Source: an uncultured Corynebacterium sp.
GTDB taxonomy: Bacteria; Actinomycetota; Actinomycetes; Mycobacteriales; Mycobacteriaceae
Reading direction: 5' to 3'
NCBI RefSeq assembly: GCF_943914015.1
Contig: NZ_CALUAK010000005.1
Coordinates: 1 to 48,590, forward strand
Length of the DNA: 48,590 nucleotides
Shown here: in pieces, positions 41,518-48,590 of the stretch
Position numbering within the stretch: the first letter of the stretch is position 1
How the letters are laid out: every line of letters starts with the position of its first letter
Position numbers and translations under genes: made by a program
Notes under the pieces: generated by a model
Told to the model about the DNA's origin: nothing
The model's database searches: none
What the model saw: only the letters and a program-made list of their open reading frames with translations

Positions 41518-42525
41518 TTACCTCTCGGGGGTGAGGTACGGCGTGTCATTGGTCACCGTTCCATTTTGCTGGAGGTCTGCACCACTTCGCGCCTGAGAGG
41601 GGCTGACGCGGGAAATTCCGTGGGCATACACAAATCCAGTAAACGCGGTCACGATGGAGCTTAGGAACACGTGGATCGGCACTGTCCAGCGCGGAACCTG
41701 AAGGTTAACCTGAATGATTCCGACGAGCGCCTGCAGTACGCAAATAATCACGAGGCCGATAGCGTACTTACGGGCGACCGCGGAGGTCGTCTTTGTAGCG
41801 TAAATAGCTGCCAGCAAGCCGATGATCAGTCCGAGGAAGAGGTACATCGTACCGGCGTGGATATGTGCCATCCACTCAATGTCAACGTCGAGGCGACCCT
41901 CCATTCCGTCGTTATCATCACCGGCGTGCGGGCCTGCACCGGTAACCATCGTTCCGGTGGAGAGAACGAATGCGAGCGCGATGGCTGCACCGAGCGCAAG
42001 ACGTTGGATGGCCCGCGGGTATTCGCGTTGATCCACACCGTTGTCGGGTTCCATTACCCGAACGCATGTGAGTGCCGCGAAGAAAACGAGGAGAACGGAG
42101 GGAAGGAAGTGGAGGGCCACGGCGTACCAGCGAAGATCCGCGTGGACGGAAATACCGCCGATAACAGCCTGGACGATGACACCGATGAGCTGAATCCACG
42201 CGAGGACCTTGATGTACTGGCGGCGTCCGGCCTTGTACACAGCAATGAGCAGCCAAATCGTCAGGACGACGAGAACGACTGTAAGCGTTCGGTTGCCGAA
42301 CTCGATGAGCTGCTGGATCCACGGGGCAGCACCGGGGACCGGCACTAGCGACCCTGGGTGGCAGTTGGGCCAGGTGTCACAGCCGAGGCCTGAACCCGTT
42401 ACGCGAACAATGGATCCGGTGAGGGTAATGAGACTTTGACCGGCGAGGACACCAAAGGCCGCGTTGCGCTGGTTACGCGCGGAGCGCAGCGAGGTATTGT
42501 GGTTAGCCGTTTCTGCTACAGACAT
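41518..42525 (-). CDS. ctaA: Heme A synthase
   Basis: CtaA oxidises the C8 methyl of heme O to give heme A for cytochrome aa3 oxidase. The 335-residue protein has eight membrane helices in two related halves, the cysteine pair CDTWPNC near residue 50, and heme-ligand histidines in ISVHADLRWYAVALHFL, WMAHIHAGTMYLF and PIHVFLSS. No ribosome site is visible before ATG 42525; TAAAGT (complement of 42533-42538) lies 7 bases upstream, so the transcript may be leaderless. It is paired with ctaB in function. Confidence 0.95.
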   Translation of the reverse strand: MSVAETANHNTSLRSARNQRNAAFGVLAGQSLITLTGSIVRVTGSGLGCDTWPNCHPGSLVPVPGAAPWIQQLIEFGNRTLTVVLVVLTIWLLIAVYKAGRRQYIKVLAWIQLIGVIVQAVIGGISVHADLRWYAVALHFLPSVLLVFFAALTCVRVMEPDNGVDQREYPRAIQRLALGAAIALAFVLSTGTMVTGAGPHAGDDNDGMEGRLDVDIEWMAHIHAGTMYLFLGLIIGLLAAIYATKTTSAVARKYAIGLVIICVLQALVGIIQVNLQVPRWTVPIHVFLSSIVTAFTGFVYAHGISRVSPSQARSGADLQQNGTVTNDTPYLTPER

Positions 42526-42532
42526 AACCTAA

Positions 42533-42538
42533 ACTTTA
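42533..42538 (-). promoter_or_regulatory. Possible -10 for leaderless ctaA transcription
   Basis: TAAAGT on the minus strand is 7 bases before the ctaA ATG, the distance expected when transcription starts at the A of the start codon. No clear -35 or ribosome site is present. Confidence 0.4.
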
Positions 42539-42605
42539 GACGGAGACGGCACCGAGTGGGGAATTGGGTCTCGTTTTCGGACTGGCGTGTCGCCAAAACA
42601 GAAAA

Positions 42606-42643
42606 CTCACGCGAGAGCGGTGTTTTTACCGCTTTCGCGTGAG
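42606..42643 (-). terminator. Strong terminator after the ABC exporter genes
   Basis: CTCACGCGAGAGCGGT (42606-42621) pairs with ACCGCTTTCGCGTGAG (42628-42643), 16 bp with one G-U. On the minus strand it is followed by TTTTCTGTTTTGGC. Confidence 0.9.
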
Positions 42644-42688
42644 CCTGCTGATTGTTTGACTACTACAACTAAAGGCGGAGGCAAAACG

Positions 42689-43489
42689 CTACCGCTTGTA
42701 GGTGAAGGAGAAGAAACGATTGGCAAGCACGGTCCCTACGACGGCCCAGATGATGAGCGAAATAATGTGGGGCAGCGGGAAGATTCCTTGGGTTGCCTGC
42801 CACAGGGCGTCGGTTAGCGCAATCGAGGGGACTGCGGTGAGCACAGCAGGAACCCCCGGGCCGAAGGCAACAGCGGCAGCACCGGCAGCACCCAGAAGAA
42901 TGAACCAGATGAGGTTCGCAACGGCGAGGACGATTTCCGAGCTCGTCGTTCCACCGAAGAGGAGACCCCAGGAAATAAAAGCCCACAGGCCAACGAGGGT
43001 AAAGACGAGAGCAATGGGGAAGGTGACAAGAGGGGCGCGCCAACCGAGTGCGAGGGCGATGGCGACGATGAGAACGGACTGAATCACGCTGACGATGAGG
43101 ACAGCGAGAATTTTCCCGCCGATGATGATGTTCTTCGGGACCCCCGAGGCGCCGATGCGCTTGAGTGCGCCGTAGCGTCGATCGAAAACAACGCTAATGG
43201 CTTGGCCAGTAAAACCTGCGGACAGAGCAGACAGCGCCAACGCAAACGGAACAGCAAGCTGAAGTGGATCGTCGATGCCTGGTACGGGGAAGAAAGCCAG
43301 ACCGACCAGTGAGAGCACCGGGATGATCAAGGACAGGAGAAGCTGCTCACCGTGTCGGAGGATAAGGGTGGCTTCCATACGTGCCTGGTGCATAAGCATC
43401 CTCGCAGTGCCTGCGGAGCCTGGTGCAGGGGTAAAGGTGCCAGCAGGGAAACGAGTGGAAGGCGAAGCGGAAGACGAGGGCGTAGTCAT
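42689..43489 (-). CDS. ABC-2 type exporter, permease subunit
   Basis: This 266-residue membrane protein has a Ser/Pro-rich N-terminus and about six membrane helices (for example QLLLSLIIPVLSLVGLAFF, VPFALALSALSAGFTG, ILAVLIVSVIQSVLIVAIALAL, IISLIIWAVVGTVLANRFF). It has the ABC-2 family features of an early GEQLLL..IPVLSL helix and VVFDRRYGALKRIGASGVP before helix three. It pairs with the ATPase encoded 2 bp upstream. The exported compound is unknown. A similar pair sits at this place in C. glutamicum, so it belongs to the core locus rather than being acquired. Confidence 0.92.
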   Translation of the reverse strand: MTTPSSSASPSTRFPAGTFTPAPGSAGTARMLMHQARMEATLILRHGEQLLLSLIIPVLSLVGLAFFPVPGIDDPLQLAVPFALALSALSAGFTGQAISVVFDRRYGALKRIGASGVPKNIIIGGKILAVLIVSVIQSVLIVAIALALGWRAPLVTFPIALVFTLVGLWAFISWGLLFGGTTSSEIVLAVANLIWFILLGAAGAAAVAFGPGVPAVLTAVPSIALTDALWQATQGIFPLPHIISLIIWAVVGTVLANRFFSFTYKR

Positions 43490-43491
43490 TG

Positions 43492-44475
43492 CTAGTTGGC
43501 ATCCTTTCCAGTGATGTCCAGGAAGATGTCTTCCAAGGTTGGGGTCGCAGCAGAGATCTCCACGAGTGGCAGATTCAGGTCGGCGCAGCTCGTGGCGAGT
43601 ACAGCAAAGGCACGAGCGGTGGGCTCACACGCGACGGAGTATTCAGTAACTCCGCGGGCGGGATCCGAGACCTCTGCAAACTGGGCGGTGGTAAGGCTCA
43701 TGCCGTTGGTGGTTGCACGCTCAGCAAGGTTTTCGGCGTCGCTGGGTGCATCAATGACCAGCCGTACGTGGGGAGCGGCCTGTTCACGTGCAGTACGGGA
43801 AAGCTCCGCAGGGCTGCCGGCGACAACGAGCGAGCCCTTTTGAATGATGAAAACGTTATCCGAGAGGGCTTCTGCTTCATCAAGATGGTGCGTGGTCAAG
43901 ACGATGCTCACGCCGTCATTCTTGAGCGCGTCAATGAGTTCCCACACAAGCCGCCGTGCTTGGGCATCGAGCCCCGCTGTGGGCTCATCGAGGAACACGA
44001 GCTCGGGCCGCCCGACGAGGGCACAGGCGAGAGAAAGCCGTTGTTGTTGGCCACCAGACAGGCTCTTGTACGTGGTCTTCTCGTGGTCGCGCAGTCCGAC
44101 GAGGTCCAGAAGCCACTCCGTTGAGAGCGGCTTCTTGGCGTAGCTGGCGGTAAGGCGAAGCAGCTCCCCGACGCGAATGCCCGGGTAGGCGCCGCCGCCC
44201 TGGAGCATAATGCCCACGCGGCTGCGTAATTCGGATTGGTCGGAAACCGGATTGAGTCCGAGGACACGGATGGTTCCCTCATCTGCAGTGAGGAAGCCCT
44301 CGCACATTTCGATCGTTGTCGTTTTACCGGCACCGTTTGGTCCGAGGAGCGAGGTTACCTGGCCACGGGGAATAGTGAGCATGAGATCGTTCACCGCAGT
44401 GGTTGCGCCGAACCTTTTTGTGACGTGTCGCAGCTCTACCGCTGCGGGGGCACCAGATGTGGGTGTGTTGCTCAC
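43492..44475 (-). CDS. ABC-2 type exporter, ATP-binding subunit
   Basis: The 327-residue ATPase has Walker A LLGPNGAGKTTT (about residues 44-56), Q-loop GIMLQGGGAYPGIRV, signature LSGGQQQRLSLA, Walker B LVFLDEPTAGLD and H-loop LTTHHLDEAE, with a C-terminal accessory domain common in drug/polyketide exporters of the DrrA type. GTG 44475 is chosen because GGAGAGG precedes it by 5 bases on its strand; the frame is open to 44493. A -10-like TACAAT (complement of 44618-44623) and a GGGAGCC/GGCTCCC hairpin (44588-44603) lie in its leader. Confidence 0.94.
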   Translation of the reverse strand: MSNTPTSGAPAAVELRHVTKRFGATTAVNDLMLTIPRGQVTSLLGPNGAGKTTTIEMCEGFLTADEGTIRVLGLNPVSDQSELRSRVGIMLQGGGAYPGIRVGELLRLTASYAKKPLSTEWLLDLVGLRDHEKTTYKSLSGGQQQRLSLACALVGRPELVFLDEPTAGLDAQARRLVWELIDALKNDGVSIVLTTHHLDEAEALSDNVFIIQKGSLVVAGSPAELSRTAREQAAPHVRLVIDAPSDAENLAERATTNGMSLTTAQFAEVSDPARGVTEYSVACEPTARAFAVLATSCADLNLPLVEISAATPTLEDIFLDITGKDAN

Positions 44476-44665
44476 AATGACCTCTCCAACCAATGTCGAC
44501 CGTGGCTGCGCGTATCCATGGCCGTGTATTCAACCGAAAGTGTGTCGTCCTTCAGCCCGCCAGTGCTGGGGCTGAGGTGTGACTCGCGGGAGCCGTGGCT
44601 CCCCATAACCTCCCGCTATTGTAGGCGGTTGGCATGTGAGGGCGGTAACAAGGGAGCTCGAGCAG

Positions 44666-44683
44666 TTCCACCGAAAGGTGGAA
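44666..44683. other. Hairpin in the mptB-ABC gap
   Basis: TTCCACC (44666-44672), GAAA, GGTGGAA (44677-44683). It lies downstream of mptB on the minus strand; no T-run follows. It may stabilise the mptB mRNA end. Confidence 0.4.
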
Positions 44684-44752
44684 GGAAACCGGAGGGGCGG
44701 GCGTCGACAAGCAAAGACACCAGATCAGGAGAGAGGAGCGGGGCAGGCGATG

Positions 44753-46681
44753 CTAGACCCGTGGGCCGTAGAGCTTGTTGCGGGCGACGAGGAGGGCCAC
44801 GATGACCGTAAGGAAAGCGAGAAGGGAAGCGACGTAGATGCTGAGAATCGTGCCTGGGGGGAGGGCGAGTCCGCGGGGGAGCACGAAGAAGCACATAACG
44901 GAGGAATAACCGATGGCCGCGTAGCGGAAGAGATTCTGGTTAGCCCAGGCTGCCAGTGGCAGAATAGCCCAGAGCATGTACCAGGGGTGGACGACGGGGA
45001 ACAGAACCACCAGGAGAAAGGTGCTCACGCCGCAGCCACCGACAGGGTTGATGGTGCCACGGAATGTGGCGATGAGCATGCGCACCATGAAGGCCAAGGA
45101 GATGGTGATGCCAATGCCCCGGGTGATAACCAAGATCATCTCGGTGTGATCGCCGAGCCCCAGGAGCATACCGGCCCAGCCACTGATGACTCCGAGGTCC
45201 GTGGTGATGGACATCCACGAACGGATGGTGGCAGCACCGCCCTGTCCGGTCACCCAGCCGAAGCCGATCCCGGTTAGAGCTCCTACGACAACAGCAGTGA
45301 GGACCAGCGCTGTTACCTGAATCGCAATGGCGCGGATGATGTGGAACCAGTGGTTGAGGCTCCACCGGTTATTGGGCCGTTCACGTTCCAGCTGGCTCAA
45401 CTTCTTGGCGCTCACTGCGGCATCCGTGGTTGCGCGTGTGTCGTTTTTTAGCTGTTCCTCCTGCGTCCGGTAGGTCATACGGGCGAGCGCCATGCCCACA
45501 AACCCGAGACCGATGAAGCCTGTAACCTTGACCATTCCTGCCATCGAGATGAGGACACCCGAGGCGATGATGAGCTCCCAACCACGGTAGGCGAAGGACG
45601 AGAGATGGGACGGCGGGGTTGTAGACGTGGTAGCAGAAGAGGAGATAACTGAAGACGAGGTAACAGAAGACGAGGCAGAACCTGATGTGTCACCCTGGGA
45701 GTGCTTAACCGCACCGCCTCCGGCCGAGTCGTTGGGCTGTCCACAGGAAAGGGCAGACATGCGCGTAATGCGTGCGTCGCGGATGGCATCGACCCCGCGC
45801 AGGCCAAGCTCCATGCCCACGAGCGACAATCCCAGCATGATCGACTCATTGTGGATGCCACCGATGAGGTGGAGAATTGCGAGCGGGTTGAGGATACCCA
45901 GCCAGACCGCCGTCTGCGAGCGAACATCGCAGCGCCTCGCGAGCTTTGTCACTGCCCAGCCTGCGGCGATGAGCCCGAGGACGGAGACGATTCGGTGGGC
46001 AAGTACACCAAAGAAGATGGATTCGCCCGTCGCGATGTTAATGACGGCGGCAATGCCCAGTGCGATGGGGCCATACGGTGAGGGGGAGTTTGCCCAGATA
46101 AAGGGCACAGACCGGGCGAGGTGGTGCTCCGGACCCAGGATCTGGACGGGACCTGCGGAATACGGGTCGAGGCCGTAGCTGACGATCGCACCTTGGGCGA
46201 GATAGGAATAGATATCCTGCGTGAACAAGGGGGCAGTGATGACGATGGGGATAACCCACGCCACCCAGGTCCGGCGCAGGGTGGACAGTGCAATCAGTGG
46301 CGCGCCAGTGATGTTCTTCTCCCGCGATGCACCCACGTACGGCGCCATTAGTACCCACGCCAAGACGAGGAGGCCGACGCCCACCAACACGATGACAGAC
46401 GATGTCTGCAGCATTCGGCTCATTAGCTGACCGAAGGGGAGACACGCATACGGGTTGTCCACCACTGGCAACGCACCTGCACCCAGCCCGCCAAGCGAGA
46501 TGAGAATAGTACCCAGCGTGCCGAGCCAACGCAGCTGTCCGAAACGGGTGAGATCCAGGTAGGAGAGTCTCGGGCGGTCGGGAATACGCGTGTTTCCCTC
46601 GCCGTGGAGGAGAGTGGAGCGGCTTCCCGGTTCTCCCATGCGGGGCATAAGGCCGGCAAAGATGCCCGGGCGTTCAGGCAT
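44753..46681 (-). CDS. mptB: Alpha(1->6) mannopyranosyltransferase MptB-like
   Basis: MptB is a polyprenyl-phosphate-mannose-dependent GT-C glycosyltransferase that starts the mannan core of lipomannan in corynebacteria and mycobacteria. The 642-residue protein has about 12 or more membrane helices and the extracellular acidic loop TQDIYSYLAQGAIVSYGLDPYSAGP typical of the family, plus GGIHNESIMLGLSLVGMELGL. A Ser/Thr-rich cytoplasmic or periplasmic loop (about residues 318-365) is inserted mid-protein. GGGAGGAG precedes ATG 46681 on its strand. It diverges from sufR. Confidence 0.9.
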   Translation of the reverse strand: MPERPGIFAGLMPRMGEPGSRSTLLHGEGNTRIPDRPRLSYLDLTRFGQLRWLGTLGTILISLGGLGAGALPVVDNPYACLPFGQLMSRMLQTSSVIVLVGVGLLVLAWVLMAPYVGASREKNITGAPLIALSTLRRTWVAWVIPIVITAPLFTQDIYSYLAQGAIVSYGLDPYSAGPVQILGPEHHLARSVPFIWANSPSPYGPIALGIAAVINIATGESIFFGVLAHRIVSVLGLIAAGWAVTKLARRCDVRSQTAVWLGILNPLAILHLIGGIHNESIMLGLSLVGMELGLRGVDAIRDARITRMSALSCGQPNDSAGGGAVKHSQGDTSGSASSSVTSSSVISSSATTSTTPPSHLSSFAYRGWELIIASGVLISMAGMVKVTGFIGLGFVGMALARMTYRTQEEQLKNDTRATTDAAVSAKKLSQLERERPNNRWSLNHWFHIIRAIAIQVTALVLTAVVVGALTGIGFGWVTGQGGAATIRSWMSITTDLGVISGWAGMLLGLGDHTEMILVITRGIGITISLAFMVRMLIATFRGTINPVGGCGVSTFLLVVLFPVVHPWYMLWAILPLAAWANQNLFRYAAIGYSSVMCFFVLPRGLALPPGTILSIYVASLLAFLTVIVALLVARNKLYGPRV

Positions 46682-47106
46682 GGCTCCTCCCTTCTGAGTC
46701 TCGTTGTTGCTACGTTGTCATCCGTTGTATTCCGTTACCGCTATAACTATTACGGCGGGGGCGCGCGTTCATCGTGGGCGCGTGGTTCGTCTCATTTTAG
46801 TGCGTGCGGTGTGCCAATTCGTAAGGCCGAGCGGGGCGCGGGGTTCACGGTGTGGTGGCAGAAGCATTATGGACGTGGGAAAGGGGCCAATTCGACCATT
46901 CCGTGGTCGGAACCGGTCATAGTCTCGATATGGTTTGCGACGCGTTATAGGCTCAACCGCCGAATTTGGGGAGGATTGAAAGGACTTCCGGTGTGGCTGT
47001 TGGAAAGATACCCAGAAGAATGTACATTGGTATGTGCCACTAATTTAGAAAACACAACTGTTGCTAAATTGTTTGTTGGCCGTCGAGTCGGTTGGAAGGA
47101 GGAACA
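46682..47106. other. Divergent region between mptB and sufR
   Basis: The 425 bp hold no credible gene; the open frame across it has no family character. A nested dyad (47042-47070) lies just before sufR. The mptB promoter is not clear, although AT-rich GTATTCCGTTACCGCTATAACTATTAC (split by region 46725-46755) is near its start. Confidence 0.5.
47042..47070. promoter_or_regulatory. Nested dyad over the putative suf promoter
   Basis: AATTTAG (47042-47048) and CTAAATT (47064-47070) are exact inverted repeats with 15 bp between, and the spacer contains a second dyad CAAC-T-GTTG (47055-47063). TAAATT (47065-47070) could serve as the -10 of sufR. Its place and shape suggest the autoregulatory site of SufR, an inference only. 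Confidence 0.45.
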
Positions 47107-47769
47107 GTGGACACAAGGGAAGCGATCCTCAACTTGTTACTGAAGGATGGTCCGCTTGCAGCCACGGACCTCGCTGAACGGCTTTCCATGTCTGCGGCCG
47201 GTGTACGAAGGCAGATCGACCCCCTCGAGGAGGAAGGTCTCGTCGAAACGGCACCGGAGCGGATTAAGAAAGCTCGTGGCAGGGGGCGTCCTGCGAAGAA
47301 GTTTATCTTGACTGCCAAGGGACGTGAGCAGTTCGGCCATGGATACGACGAGTTGGCTGTTCATGCCCTACGGGCGCTGAGACAGACAGGTGGCGAGGAT
47401 GCCATCATGCTGTTTGCCCGACAGCGAATCGAGGACATCCTCCAAACCGTGGAAGAACAGATCTCGACAGAAGGTGGGCTTTCTCCAGTTGAAGTGGAGG
47501 AGCTCGCCGGGCGACTGGCTGAGCGGCTGACAGAGCACGGCTACGCGGCTGAGGTCCAGGAGAACGGGGCGGGCGTGCAACTGTGTACGCATCATTGCCC
47601 CATTTCAGAGGTGGCCTCCGAATTTCCTGAGCTGTGCGCGGCTGAGCGGGAGATTGTCTCCCGGATCCTCGGCCAGCACGTACAACCACTGGCGACGATT
47701 GCTGATGGCAACGGAATCTGTACGACCAACATACCGATAACACCGATTGATAGAAGGAGCAACGCGTGA
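47107..47769 (+). CDS. sufR: SufR, Fe-S cluster-dependent transcription regulator
   Basis: SufR represses the suf operon and senses cluster or iron status. The 220-residue protein has an N-terminal winged helix-turn-helix (REAILNLLLKDGPLAATDLAERLSMSAAGVRRQID-type region, residues 4-40; RGRGRPAKKF wing) and C-terminal cysteines that can hold the cluster: Cys in LCTHHCPISE, ELC and GICTTNIP. GTG 47107 is chosen because GAAGGAGGAACA precedes it; TTG 47092 is an upstream in-frame codon. Its stop overlaps the sufB start (GTGA), so it is the first gene of the suf operon. Confidence 0.94.
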   Translation: MDTREAILNLLLKDGPLAATDLAERLSMSAAGVRRQIDPLEEEGLVETAPERIKKARGRGRPAKKFILTAKGREQFGHGYDELAVHALRALRQTGGEDAIMLFARQRIEDILQTVEEQISTEGGLSPVEVEELAGRLAERLTEHGYAAEVQENGAGVQLCTHHCPISEVASEFPELCAAEREIVSRILGQHVQPLATIADGNGICTTNIPITPIDRRSNA

Positions 47770-48590
47770 CGGCACCAACCGATAGAAAGATGTCGGATGA
47801 TGAAATCATCCAGTCCATGTCGTCCAAGTACAGCTACGGCTGGCACGATTCGGACATCGCTGGACAGGCCGCTAAAAAGGGCCTGAATGAGGAGGTTGTC
47901 CGCACCATCTCAGCTACGAAGGGTGAGCCGGAGTGGATGCTCGAGCAGCGTCTCAAGGCGCTCGATATCTTTGAGAAGAAGCCGATCCCGAAGTGGGGTC
48001 CGGATCTCTCCTTTATTGACTTCGACGAGTTCAAGTACTTCGTACGCTCTACCGAAAAGCCCGCTGCTAGCTGGGAAGAACTACCAGAAGACATTAGAAA
48101 TACGTACGACAAGCTCGGTATCCCCGAGGCTGAGAAGCAGCGCCTCGTAGCCGGTGTTGCGGCTCAGTACGAGTCCGAGGTGGTTTACCACCAGATTCGT
48201 GAGGATCTAGAGGAAAAGGGCGTTGTATTCCTGGATATGGACTCGGGTCTGCGTGAGTACCCCGAGCTGTTCAAGGAGTACTTTGGCTCTGTCGTCCCCG
48301 CGGGCGACAACAAGTTTTCTGCTCTGAACGCGGCCGTGTGGTCCGGTGGCTCCTTTATCTACGTCCCCAAGGGCGTTCACGTGGAGATTCCGCTGCAGGC
48401 CTACTTCCGCATTAACACCGAGTCGATGGGGCAGTTCGAGCGCACGCTCATCATCGTTGACGAAGGTGCCTACGTCCACTACGTCGAGGGCTGCACCGCC
48501 CCGATTTACAAGGCAGATGCGCTGCACGCCGCAGTGGTGGAGATCATCGTCAAGGAGAACGCACGCTGCCGTTACACGACCATTCAGAAC
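47766..48590 (+). CDS. sufB: Fe-S cluster assembly protein SufB (partial, runs off the right edge)
   Basis: The first 275 codons are present and open to the edge. SufB is the scaffold of the SufBCD complex for iron-sulfur cluster assembly. The sequence SYGWHDSDIAG, LEQRLKALDIFEKKPIPKWGPDLS, SGGSFIYVPKGVHVEIPLQAYFRIN and DEGAYVHYVEGCTAP is close to corynebacterial SufB. GTG 47766 has AAGGAG (47754-47759) 6 bp upstream and overlaps the sufR stop; ATG 47790 is a less likely start. The rest of the suf operon lies outside the window. Confidence 0.96.
   Translation, partial: MTAPTDRKMSDDEIIQSMSSKYSYGWHDSDIAGQAAKKGLNEEVVRTISATKGEPEWMLEQRLKALDIFEKKPIPKWGPDLSFIDFDEFKYFVRSTEKPAASWEELPEDIRNTYDKLGIPEAEKQRLVAGVAAQYESEVVYHQIREDLEEKGVVFLDMDSGLREYPELFKEYFGSVVPAGDNKFSALNAAVWSGGSFIYVPKGVHVEIPLQAYFRINTESMGQFERTLIIVDEGAYVHYVEGCTAPIYKADALHAAVVEIIVKENARCRYTTIQN

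Noticed and set aside
46604..47143. 179-residue plus-strand frame between mptB and sufR
   Set aside because: It overlaps the mptB start and the sufR start, has no ribosome site and no family character.
1..48590. CRISPR array, IS element, prophage or tRNA-linked island
   Set aside because: No spaced repeats, transposase, integrase, phage genes or tRNA were seen; nearly all genes are core and in the order known from Corynebacterium.

Overview
The window is chromosomal DNA of a GC-rich actinobacterium, almost certainly a Corynebacterium or a very close relative. The evidence is the gene order pyrF-mihF-gmk-rpoZ-coaBC-metK-priA-def-fmt-rsmB-rpe-ribDEBAH, uvrC-rapZ-yvcK-whiA-gap-pgk-tpi-secG, and the inverted blocks pgl-opcA-zwf-tal-tkt and mptB-ABC-ctaA-qor, all as I remember them from C. 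glutamicum. The helicase-dead PriA, mIHF, OpcA, MptB, TANNNT -10 hexamers and an exact McbR box in front of metK fit the same group. The species is not identified. Most of the window is conserved core metabolism; I see no phage, IS element, CRISPR array, tRNA or rRNA.

Layout. 1-3053: end of carB and pyrF (pyrimidines), split by a terminator and a 550-bp gap. 3090-6245: mihF, gmk, rpoZ, coaBC. 6243-13592: an McbR-type operator, then metK-priA-def-fmt-rsmB (SAM synthesis, PriA, formyl-Met handling, rRNA methylation). 13585-13715: a 10-bp tandem repeat and a terminator. 13789-18671: rpe and the riboflavin genes ribD, ribE, ribBA, ribH with a membrane PH-domain protein. 19036-24434: uvrC-rapZ-yvcK-whiA. 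25107-28291: the glycolytic genes gap, pgk, tpiA.

28343-31146 is the one accessory-looking part. Where C. glutamicum has ppc between tpi and secG, this window has no ppc. It has a fumarylacetoacetate-hydrolase-family gene broken by one extra base, then secG, then a membrane-anchored protein of unknown function broken by one missing base at a TTTTGGGG tract.

31152-38244 (minus strand): the pentose phosphate genes tkt-tal-zwf-opcA-pgl. 38869-42525: heme O/A synthesis (ctaB on plus, ctaA on minus) around qor and a maltose-type O-acetyltransferase whose full frame has no canonical start codon; it appears to begin at a CTG overlapping the qor stop. 42689-46681 (minus): an ABC-2 exporter and mptB. 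47107-48590: sufR and the first 275 codons of sufB, behind a nested dyad that may be the SufR operator.

The most useful second looks are the two single-base frameshifts, the CTG-started acetyltransferase, the six CCTAGG sites spaced exactly 10 bp apart, the two dyads in the mihF leader and the McbR and suf operators. I found no convincing new multi-gene system.
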